From an uncultured Bacilli bacterium (lineage in GTDB: Bacteria; Bacillota_I; Bacilli_A; RF39; UBA660): DNA of 10,598 nt. The notes under the pieces were generated by a model that saw only the letters and a program-made list of their open reading frames with translations, made no database searches and was not told where the DNA came from. The stretch is from the NCBI GenBank assembly GCA_934131695.1, contig CAKOZV010000026.1:1-10598 (forward strand). The letters are read 5' to 3'. Below, piece after piece: positions 1 to 6,151 of this stretch. Every line of letters begins with the position of its first letter. Position 1 is the first letter of the stretch. Both the position numbers and the translations under genes were made by a program.

Positions 1-681
1 TTTTATTTTAGCGTGAGCCAATGTTGTCGAGGTGAATAACTCAGGATATTTTTTAAATTCTTGACTATTTATCATTTTTTGAATTTCTTTTATTTTAGCA
101 TGAGCCAATGTTGTTGAGGTGAATAACTCAGGATATTTTTTAAATTCTTGGCTATTTATCATTTCTTGAATTTCTTTTATATTACCATGTGCTAGTGTTT
201 CAGATGTAAATAATTCAGGATATTTTTTAAATTCTTGACTATTTATCATTTTTTGAATTTCTTTTATTTTAGCGTGAGCCAATGTTGTCGAGGTGAATAA
301 CTCAGGATATTTTTTAAATTCTTGACTATTTATCATTTTTTGAATTTCTTTTATTTTAGCATGAGCCAATGTTGTTGAGGTGAATAACTCAGGATATTTT
401 TTAAATTCTTGGCTATTTATCATTTCTTGAATTTCTTTTATATTACCATGTGCTAGTGTTTCAGATGTAAATAATTCAGGATATTTTTTAAATTCTTGAC
501 TATTTATCATTTTTTGAATTTCTTTTATTTTAGCGTGAGCCAGAGTCTGTGACGTAAATAATTCAGGATGTTCTTTGAATTCTTTACTATTTGTCATTTC
601 CTGAATTTCTTCTATTTTAGCATGAGCCAATGTTGTTGAGGTGAATAACTCAGGATATTTTTTAAATTCTATACTATTAAC
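1..681 (-). repeat. 87-bp tandem repeat array, copy 3 (at least 7.8 units)
   Basis: In-frame 87-bp units (29 codons) run from 681 to the window edge. Three unit types recur in the order A-B-B, which gives a 261-bp higher-order period: positions 1-281 are identical base for base to 262-542. The outermost units near 545-681 (HPELF, QTLAHAK) are more diverged, as expected if expansion occurred in the interior of the array. Confidence 0.95.
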
Positions 682-1170
682 AATATTTTCAACTTCTTCT
701 AAAGTTGTAGTGCCAAATTCGATACAAGAAGTTATCAATAAATTCCAATCTTTATTTAACCCTAACTCTTCAACTGCAATTACTAAATCTTTAGGACAAG
801 TTAAAACTGATGTATTTTTATTAATAGATTCTTTTCCATAATTTTCTTCTACATAATAATAGGTATCTTTTAAACTATCAGGCTCTGATGATAAGACATG
901 TAAACATGACTCAATTGATGAAAATGAAACATCCTTTTGTTTTAGAAAATCAATATTATCTTTTATAGCATTAACATTCCTATATAAGATACTAGGACAC
1001 TTTTCTATATTTTTCTTATTAACTTTTAATTCATTTATTAAATAGTCTAGTGTTTTATCAATATCTTCATATTCACCTTTAGATAAAATATTATTATTTT
1101 TGTTAACAATATTTTCTTTTGAAACACCATATTTATCACATAATAATTTTAAACTATATTCTTCTATCAT
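1..1170 (-). CDS. 29-residue helical-repeat protein, copy 3 (partial; C-terminus beyond left edge)
   Basis: The frame opens with ATG at 1168-1170 (MIEEYSLKLLCDKYGV...) behind an AGAGGAG site and runs 390 codons to position 1 without a stop, so the gene continues off the window. Residues 1-163 form the N-terminal domain shared with the two downstream-numbered paralogues, more diverged here. From residue 164 (position 681) it consists of 29-residue units (consensus INSxEFKxYPELFTSxTLAHxxIKEIQxM), almost eight of which are visible. The units run, by residues 16-22, TTLAHAK, QTLAHAK, ETLAHGN, TTLAHAK, TTLAHAK, ETLAHGN, TTLAHAK, TTLAHAK. No signal peptide or membrane helix is visible, so it is probably cytosolic. 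It lies 17 nt after the second small partner gene and is probably co-transcribed with it. Spacing of the Pro-x-Leu motif resembles mTERF-type two-helix solenoids, but I do not recognise a named family. Confidence 0.85.
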   Translation of the reverse strand, partial: MIEEYSLKLLCDKYGVSKENIVNKNNNILSKGEYEDIDKTLDYLINELKVNKKNIEKCPSILYRNVNAIKDNIDFLKQKDVSFSSIESCLHVLSSEPDSLKDTYYYVEENYGKESINKNTSVLTCPKDLVIAVEELGLNKDWNLLITSCIEFGTTTLEEVENIVNSIEFKKYPELFTSTTLAHAKIEEIQEMTNSKEFKEHPELFTSQTLAHAKIKEIQKMINSQEFKKYPELFTSETLAHGNIKEIQEMINSQEFKKYPELFTSTTLAHAKIKEIQKMINSQEFKKYPELFTSTTLAHAKIKEIQKMINSQEFKKYPELFTSETLAHGNIKEIQEMINSQEFKKYPELFTSTTLAHAKIKEIQKMINSQEFKKYPELFTSTTLAHAKIK

Positions 1171-1187
1171 AAACTTTCTCCTCTACT

Positions 1188-1466
1188 TTATTCATACATT
1201 ATTTCGATAAGAGATGAATCTTCTCCTAGTTTATCTACAAAATCAGTACCTAATCTAGTTTTTAATTTTTCAAACTTGTTTATAAAATCTTCTACTGGTA
1301 ACAGAAACAAATCAAGAGATGATAATAATAAATCCTTAGCATAATAAACATTATTCTCTTGTAAATATCTAAATATTTTAGAGATATTTAAAGCATCCAT
1401 CTTTGCTATTTCCTCATCAGAAAAATTCTCTCTTAATACTTTAATATCAAGACTATCTAACTGCAT
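1188..1466 (-). CDS. 92-aa acidic helical partner protein, copy 2
   Basis: The protein runs MQLDSLDIKVL...DSSLIEIMYE. I chose ATG 1464-1466 because an AAAGGTGG site (1475-1482) lies 8 nt upstream. An earlier in-frame ATG at 1518-1520 lies inside the upstream gene and has no such site. The gene overlaps the 3' end of the preceding repeat-protein gene (stop at 1453-1455) by 14 nt, which predicts translational coupling. The sequence is all-helical in appearance and acidic. It contains a segment, LFLLPVEDFINKFEKLKTRLG, with the Pro-x-x-x-Phe...Leu-Gly pattern of mTERF-like repeats, so it may be a free-standing solenoid cap or partner. It differs from the other 92-aa copy at about 10 positions. 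I do not recognise a named family. Confidence 0.85.
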   Translation of the reverse strand: MQLDSLDIKVLRENFSDEEIAKMDALNISKIFRYLQENNVYYAKDLLLSSLDLFLLPVEDFINKFEKLKTRLGTDFVDKLGEDSSLIEIMYE

Positions 1467-2841
1467 TCTTACTACCACCTTTCTTTGTATCTTCATCAAA
1501 ACTAAATTTACTAAAATCATATTTTAACATCTGTTCTTTTATATCTATTCCATATTTTTTCTTTAACAATCCTGGTTGTTTTCCAAATACCATATTTAAT
1601 TTATCATTTTCTATTAAAGGAATATTATTATCATTTAAATAATTTATTAAAGCAAAATTTTGACTTGGTGAAAACAACAAAAATGATGTATTAAGATATC
1701 CATCAATTCTATAATACTCAGCCATTCTGATTAAAACAGGTAATTTAGTAATCATTTGTTTTGCTTTTGCTGCAACTGAAGATGTTAACAATTTTTTATA
1801 TCTTATATCATTCCAATATGACATTTCTAATAGTTTTTGAATATCTTCTATCTTAGCATGAGCTAGTGTCTGCGACGTAAATAACTCTGGATATTTTTTA
1901 AACTCATCACTATTTATCATTTCTTGAATTTCTTTTATATTACTACAAGCTAATGTTGTTGATGTAAATAATTCAGGATGTTCTTCATATTCTTTACTAT
2001 TTATCATTTCTTGAATTTCTTCTATTTTAGCACGAGCCAATGTTGTTGATGTAAACAATTCAGGATGTTCTTCATATTCTTTACTATTTATCATTTCTTG
2101 AATATCCTCTATTTTACCATGAGCCAGTGTCTCTGATGTAAATAATTCAGGATGTTCTTTAAATTCTTTGCTATTTATTATTTCTTGAACTTCTTTTATA
2201 TTACTACGAGCTAATGTTGTTGATGTAAATAATTCAGGATGCTCTTTGAATTCTTTACTATTTATCATTTCTTGAATTTCTTTTATATTACCATGAGTCA
2301 ATGTTTCCGGTGTGAATAATTCAGGATAAGTTCTAAATTCTATACTATTAACAATATTTTCAACTTCTTCTAAAGTTGTAGAGCCAAACCCAATACTGGA
2401 AGCTATAGCTAAATTCCAAGTTTTATCTAATCCTAACTTTTCAACTGCAATTACTAAATTTTTATCACAAGATAAAACTGATGTATTCTTATTAATAGAC
2501 TCTACTCCGTAATTTTCTTCTACATAATCATATGTGTCTTTCAAACTATTAGGTTCTGTTGATAAGACATGTAAACATGATTCAATTGTTGAAAATGATA
2601 CGTTCTTCTGGTTTAAAAAATTAATATTATCTTTTATAGCAGCAACATTTCTATATAAAATACTAGGACATTTTTCTATATTTTTCTTACTAACTTTTAA
2701 TTCATTTATTAAATAGTCTAGTGTTTTATCAATACCTTCATATTCACCCTTAGATAGAATATTATTATTCTTATTAACAATACTATTAGATGAAATATCA
2801 TATTTATCACATAATTGTTTTAAGTTATATTCTTCTATCAT
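1453..2841 (-). CDS. 29-residue helical-repeat protein, copy 2 (462 aa, six units)
   Basis: ATG 2839-2841 follows an AAAGGAGGAGG site. The layout has three parts. Residues 1-163 are an N-terminal helical domain with degenerate 30-31-residue repeats (CPSIL, CLHVL, NTSVL starts). Residues 164-337 hold six exact 29-residue units. Residues 338-462 are a C-terminal domain (YWNDIRYKKLLTSS..., LPVLIRMAEYYRIDGYL, FALINYLNDNNIPLIENDKL). Units are near identical except at positions 16 and 20-22: ETLTHGN, TTLARSN, ETLAHGK, TTLARAK, TTLACSN, QTLAHAK. The last residues, KKGGSKN, are encoded by the ribosome binding site of the next gene. There is no signal peptide or membrane span. It is one 29-aa unit shorter than the 491-aa paralogue. 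The mTERF-like solenoid fold and nucleic-acid binding are inference; protein-protein interaction is equally possible. Confidence 0.85.
   Translation of the reverse strand: MIEEYNLKQLCDKYDISSNSIVNKNNNILSKGEYEGIDKTLDYLINELKVSKKNIEKCPSILYRNVAAIKDNINFLNQKNVSFSTIESCLHVLSTEPNSLKDTYDYVEENYGVESINKNTSVLSCDKNLVIAVEKLGLDKTWNLAIASSIGFGSTTLEEVENIVNSIEFRTYPELFTPETLTHGNIKEIQEMINSKEFKEHPELFTSTTLARSNIKEVQEIINSKEFKEHPELFTSETLAHGKIEDIQEMINSKEYEEHPELFTSTTLARAKIEEIQEMINSKEYEEHPELFTSTTLACSNIKEIQEMINSDEFKKYPELFTSQTLAHAKIEDIQKLLEMSYWNDIRYKKLLTSSVAAKAKQMITKLPVLIRMAEYYRIDGYLNTSFLLFSPSQNFALINYLNDNNIPLIENDKLNMVFGKQPGLLKKKYGIDIKEQMLKYDFSKFSFDEDTKKGGSKNAVR
1475..1482 (-). promoter_or_regulatory. RBS of the 92-aa gene (copy 2) inside the upstream coding sequence
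   Basis: AAAGGTGG lies 8 nt before ATG 1464-1466 and simultaneously encodes part of the KKGGSKN tail of the preceding repeat protein. It decides the start of the small gene and implies coupled translation. Confidence 0.8.
1831..2352 (-). repeat. 87-bp tandem repeat array, copy 2 (six units)
   Basis: Six in-frame 87-bp units encode residues 164-337. Differences between units concentrate at the codons for positions 16, 20, 21 and 22 of the 29-residue unit. Position 20 shows H, R or C and position 22 shows N or K. Confidence 0.93.
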
Positions 2842-2853
2842 AAACCTCCTCCT

Positions 2854-2880
2854 TTACTTTATCTTTTGCTTAGATACTAC
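2854..2880 (-). pseudogene. Relic of the thyX 3' end at the module junction
   Basis: Read on the minus strand, these 27 nt spell VVSKQKIK-stop and match the true thyX terminus VVVKQKIK-stop (4639-4665) at 24 of 27 bases. The match continues through the following RBS (11 of 12 bases) to the ATG. The similarity ends abruptly at about 2880, where the 92-aa gene's stop follows, marking a tandem-duplication junction. Confidence 0.8.
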
Positions 2881-2885
2881 TATCT

Positions 2886-3164
2886 TTATTCATACATTAT
2901 TTCAATAAGAGATGAATCTTCACCAAGTTTATCTACAAAATCAGCACCTAATCTATTTTTTAACTTTTCAAATTGTCTTATAAAATCTTCTACTGGTAAT
3001 AAAAACAAATCAAGAGATGATAATAACAAATCTTTAGCATAGTAAACGTTATTTTCCTGTAAATATCTAAATATTTTAGATACATCCAAAACATCCATTC
3101 TTGCTATCTCCTCATCAGAAAAATTCTCTTTCAATACTTTAATATCTAGATTATCTAGTTGCAT
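2886..3164 (-). CDS. 92-aa acidic helical partner protein, copy 1
   Basis: ATG 3162-3164 (MQLDNLDIKVLKENFSDEE...) is preceded by AAAGGTGG at 3173-3180 with an 8-nt spacer. It overlaps the end of the upstream 491-aa repeat-protein gene (stop at 3151-3153) by 14 nt. An in-frame ATG at 3216-3218 lies within the upstream gene and lacks an RBS, so I rejected it. The C-terminal 50 residues, including LLLSSLDLFLLPVEDFI and LGEDSSLIEIMYE, are almost unchanged from the other copy. Most substitutions are conservative and lie near residues 5-28 and 63-73. Strict one-to-one pairing with the repeat protein suggests the two act together, for example as subunit and cap. The function is unknown. Confidence 0.85.
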   Translation of the reverse strand: MQLDNLDIKVLKENFSDEEIARMDVLDVSKIFRYLQENNVYYAKDLLLSSLDLFLLPVEDFIRQFEKLKNRLGADFVDKLGEDSSLIEIMYE

Positions 3165-4626
3165 TCTTACTACCACCTTTCTTAACAGCTTCATCAAAAT
3201 TAAATTTACTAAAATCATATTTTAACATCTGTTCTTTTATATCTATTCCATATTTTTTCTTTAACAATCCTGGTTGTTTTCCAAATACACTATTTAATTT
3301 ATCATTTTCTATTAAGGGAATATTATTATCATTTAAATAATTTATTAAAGCGAAATTTTGACTTGGTGAAAGTATCAAAAACGTAGTAGTAAGATATCCA
3401 TCAATTCTATAATACTCAGCCATTCTAATTAAAACAGGTAATTTAGTAACCATTTGTTTAGACTTTGTTGCAACTGAAGATGTTAACAATTTTTTATATC
3501 TGACATCATTCCAATATGGCATTTCTAATAGTTTTTTAATATCTTCTTTCTTAGCTAGAGCTAATGTTGTTGATGTAAATAACTCCGGATGTTCTTTAAA
3601 CTCATTACTACGTATTATTTCTTGAATCTCCTTTATCTTACCATTAGCTAAGGTTGTTGAAGTAAATAATTCAGGATGTTCCTTGAACTCTTTACTATTT
3701 ATCATTTTCTGAATTTCTTTTATATTACCATGAGCCAGTGTCTGTGACGTAAATAATTCAGGATGTTCTTCAAATTCTTCGCTATTTATCATTTTCTGAA
3801 TTTCTTTTATATTACCATGAGCCAGTGTCTGTGACGTAAATAATTCTGAATGTTCTTTAAATTCTTCGCTATTTATCATTTTCTGAATTTCTTTTACATT
3901 ACCATGAGCCAGTGTCTGTGACGTAAATAATTCTGAATGTTCTTTAAATTCTTCGCTATTTATCATTTTCTGAATTTCTTTTACATTACTATGAGCCAAT
4001 GTTTCTGATGTGAATAATTCTGAATGTTCTTTGAATTCTTCGCTATTTATTATTTTCTGAATATCTTCTATTTTAGCATGAGCTAGTGTCTGTGACGTAA
4101 ATAACTCAGGATAAGTTCTAAATTCTATACTATTAACAATATTTTCAACTTCTTCTAAAGTTGTAAAGCCAAATCCGATACTAGAAGCTATCACTAAATT
4201 CCAAGTTTTATCTAATCCTAACTTTTCAACTGCAATTACTAAATCTTTATTACAAGATAAAACTGATGTATTCTTATTAATGGATTCTACTCCGTAATTT
4301 TCTTCTACATAATCATATGTATCTTTCAAACTATTAGATTCTGATGATAAGACGTGTAAACATGATTCAATTGTTGAAAATGATACGTTCTTCTGGTTTA
4401 AAAAATTAATATTATCTTTTATAGCAGCAACATTTCTATATAAAATACTAGGACATTTTTCTATATTTTTCTTACTAACTTTTAATTCATTTATTAAATA
4501 GTCTAGTGTTTTATCAATACCTTCATATTCACCCTTAGATAGAATATTATTATTCTTATTAACAATACTTTCTGATGAAACACCATATTTATCACATAAT
4601 AGTTTTAAGTTATATTCTTCTATCAT
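3151..4626 (-). CDS. 29-residue helical-repeat protein, copy 1 (491 aa, seven units)
   Basis: ATG 4624-4626 follows AAAGGAGG at 4633-4640, which overlaps the thyX stop codon; the gap to thyX is only 12 nt, so this is its operon neighbour. Residues 1-163 are the shared N-terminal domain, residues 164-366 are seven 29-residue units, and the rest is the conserved C-terminal domain ending KKGGSKNATR. Units by residues 16-22 are QTLAHAK, ETLAHSN, QTLAHGN, QTLAHGN, QTLAHGN, TTLANGK, TTLALAK. Four units in this copy have HSELF instead of HPELF. The length exceeds the 462-aa paralogue by exactly one unit. The first 150 codons are nearly identical to copy 2 at DNA level, pointing to recent duplication or gene conversion. 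It is probably a cytosolic alpha-solenoid; an mTERF-like relationship is a hypothesis from motif spacing only. Confidence 0.85.
   Translation of the reverse strand: MIEEYNLKLLCDKYGVSSESIVNKNNNILSKGEYEGIDKTLDYLINELKVSKKNIEKCPSILYRNVAAIKDNINFLNQKNVSFSTIESCLHVLSSESNSLKDTYDYVEENYGVESINKNTSVLSCNKDLVIAVEKLGLDKTWNLVIASSIGFGFTTLEEVENIVNSIEFRTYPELFTSQTLAHAKIEDIQKIINSEEFKEHSELFTSETLAHSNVKEIQKMINSEEFKEHSELFTSQTLAHGNVKEIQKMINSEEFKEHSELFTSQTLAHGNIKEIQKMINSEEFEEHPELFTSQTLAHGNIKEIQKMINSKEFKEHPELFTSTTLANGKIKEIQEIIRSNEFKEHPELFTSTTLALAKKEDIKKLLEMPYWNDVRYKKLLTSSVATKSKQMVTKLPVLIRMAEYYRIDGYLTTTFLILSPSQNFALINYLNDNNIPLIENDKLNSVFGKQPGLLKKKYGIDIKEQMLKYDFSKFNFDEAVKKGGSKNATR
3173..3180 (-). promoter_or_regulatory. RBS of the 92-aa gene (copy 1) inside the upstream coding sequence
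   Basis: The same AAAGGTGG with an 8-nt spacer to ATG 3162-3164 as in the other module, again encoding part of KKGGSKN of the upstream protein. Its conservation in both complete modules supports the small gene being translated. Confidence 0.8.
3529..4137 (-). repeat. 87-bp tandem repeat array, copy 1 (seven units)
   Basis: Seven in-frame 87-bp units encode residues 164-366. Units 3 to 5 (QTLAHGN type) are nearly identical to each other in DNA, suggesting local unit duplication within this copy. Confidence 0.93.
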
Positions 4627-4638
4627 AAACTTCCTCCT

Positions 4639-6051
4639 TTACTTTATCTTTTGTTTAACTACTACTCCCCTATTCTTACAACTATCTTTTCCTTCAGGAC
4701 AATAATTATTTACCTCACAGTTTGCTCCTAACATAGTTCCTATCAATGGATTAACCTCTTTTACTTGGTCTTTAAGATCAGTTATTAACTCTCTTATCTC
4801 CCACTGAGCTTTATTACAACATCTCATTCTAGTAATCCACTCAAAGTTTCTAGCATTCATAGTAGTAGTTATATTACAAGCATTACCTGATAAATAGAAA
4901 TATACTAAATCTTCATCTCTTATTCCTTTGTCTTTATATTCTTCTACTTTTAAATTATTCTTCTTAAAAATATCTTTATATTCTTCTTCATGACTATCTT
5001 TGATACTATTAGGCATTACATAGTTTTCCATATTCCAAAGAGGGACAAAATCAGGTACTAATAAAGATTGCATTCTATGTCTTGATATATGAGTAAGTAC
5101 CGCTAATGATATAGGAAGTTCAAAAGAGTACATTACCTGCTCTAATTCTCTTTGATTCTTACTATGTAAAAGGCTAGTAAACATTTTCTTTTTAATATCT
5201 TTATCTTCTTTAACTAATTCATCTAATACTTTAGAAGCTTTCTCACTACTTAGTTGATAACGATTCATTAAAATACTACAAAGTACTTTATCATCAGCCC
5301 TTTCTAGATAATCAGTTAATTTTGGTTTAGTAAGTAATTCATCTTCTTGTTTTACTAACTTATCTAAATAAGTAAATTGATCATTATAATAGTCTTTCTT
5401 TTCTTCCCTTTTTAAAGAACTTACTAAATAAGGACAAGCTTCTTCCATCATATTAGCAAGTTTTTCTCCTAACTCTTTAGCTTCATCTATCTTGGCTATC
5501 TTTCCATATAATAGGTCTGAAGTAATTCTAAAAAGTTCATTAGCATCGCACCCCATAATTATATTACTATGATAAGAATAAGGTAGAATATATCTACAAT
5601 CTTCTATTGGTAACCCTTTATCTACTAATTCACCATATTTAGTAAATAAGCTTTTCATATAATTATTATAATCTAGCTTTAATTCTCTAGAATCTAACCT
5701 ATCTCCTTTAACTGTTTTAAAATCAGGAACATAAAAGCCAACATTTCTAAAATCAACATTTCTTCTTGATTTAATAGTAAATGATGTTAATCTATACTCA
5801 ATTATTGTTTGTTCTATAACTGGTGTTACATCTTCTAAAGCAAAGACTAGATAATCATGTTCTGATATTGAACGATGTCCATATCCTACTACGGCCTTTG
5901 CAAGACTTAGATTTTTCTGATAATCATTTTTACTTTCATATACATCCATAACCGTACCTTCACTTCTAGATAAAGCTCCAGCCGATGCTACTATTCGTAA
6001 ATTGTTTTCTATCTCTTCCTTTGTGTTTGATCCTAATAATACAACATTCAT
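4639..6051 (-). CDS. thyX: Tandem-domain flavin-dependent thymidylate synthase (ThyX) homologue
   Basis: This 470-aa protein is about twice the usual ThyX length (about 220-250 aa). ThyX makes dTMP from dUMP using FAD and methylene-tetrahydrofolate in the cytosol. The N-terminal half has GHRSISEH (58-65), a degenerate RHRxxSxNExSxRY motif (EYRLTSFTIKSRRN, 85-98) and a GLPIEDCRYILP element (146-157). The C-terminal half has ISRHRMQSLLVP (322-333), the NARNFEWITRMR and AQWEIREL block (399-422), and a Cys-bearing tail (C445, C451, C458). Neither half carries a complete canonical motif, so the active site may be composite or one half may be structural. ATG 6049-6051 has AGGGAGG 7 nt upstream. It heads an operon with the repeat-protein modules. 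The family is clear; catalytic activity is inference. Confidence 0.85.
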   Translation of the reverse strand: MNVVLLGSNTKEEIENNLRIVASAGALSRSEGTVMDVYESKNDYQKNLSLAKAVVGYGHRSISEHDYLVFALEDVTPVIEQTIIEYRLTSFTIKSRRNVDFRNVGFYVPDFKTVKGDRLDSRELKLDYNNYMKSLFTKYGELVDKGLPIEDCRYILPYSYHSNIIMGCDANELFRITSDLLYGKIAKIDEAKELGEKLANMMEEACPYLVSSLKREEKKDYYNDQFTYLDKLVKQEDELLTKPKLTDYLERADDKVLCSILMNRYQLSSEKASKVLDELVKEDKDIKKKMFTSLLHSKNQRELEQVMYSFELPISLAVLTHISRHRMQSLLVPDFVPLWNMENYVMPNSIKDSHEEEYKDIFKKNNLKVEEYKDKGIRDEDLVYFYLSGNACNITTTMNARNFEWITRMRCCNKAQWEIRELITDLKDQVKEVNPLIGTMLGANCEVNNYCPEGKDSCKNRGVVVKQKIK

Positions 6052-6085
6052 TTCTTTTCCTCCCTAAATATATAATTCTTATTTG

Positions 6086-6113
6086 ATTATAAGCTATTTA
6101 GAGAAAAAGTGAA
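6086..6113 (-). promoter_or_regulatory. Promoter of the thyX / repeat-protein operon
   Basis: On the minus strand a -10 TATAAT (6086-6091) lies 16 bp from a -35-like TTCACT (6108-6113, 4 of 6 matches to TTGACA). It sits about 35 nt upstream of the thyX start and immediately after the preceding operon's terminator. No other comparable promoter was noticed between the modules, which suggests one transcript. Confidence 0.6.
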
Positions 6114-6115
6114 AG

Positions 6116-6144
6116 AAAAAGAACTGATAATTAGTTACCAGTTC
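6116..6144 (-). terminator. Intrinsic terminator of the tetR-yhgE operon
   Basis: The stem GAACTG/CAGTTC (6139-6144 with 6121-6126) extends inward by TAA/TTA past one mismatch. On the minus strand it is followed directly by TTTTTCTTT. It begins 7 nt after the stop codon of the YhgE/Pip-like gene. Confidence 0.75.
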
Positions 6145-6151
6145 AGAAGTA

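Noticed and set aside
1..681. CRISPR array, because of regular repeats
   Set aside because: The 87-bp units are contiguous with no unique spacers and are in frame within a protein-coding gene.
641..841. Plus-strand open frame opposite the third repeat-protein gene
   Set aside because: It is antisense to a well-supported gene with RBS and paralogues; there is no RBS, and it reflects low-GC codon use on the other strand.
1467..1520. Longer 110-codon versions of the 92-aa proteins (also 3165-3218)
   Set aside because: The extension lies inside the upstream repeat-protein gene in another frame and has no RBS, whereas the internal ATG has a good one in both modules.
2534..2716. Plus-strand open frame opposite the second repeat-protein gene
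   Set aside because: It is antisense to conserved coding sequence and has no RBS.
164..4137. Leucine-rich, ankyrin or TPR repeats
   Set aside because: The 29-aa unit lacks the LxxLxLxxN pattern, the ankyrin G-TPLH motif, and the TPR 34-residue period with its W/G/Y/A/P signature.
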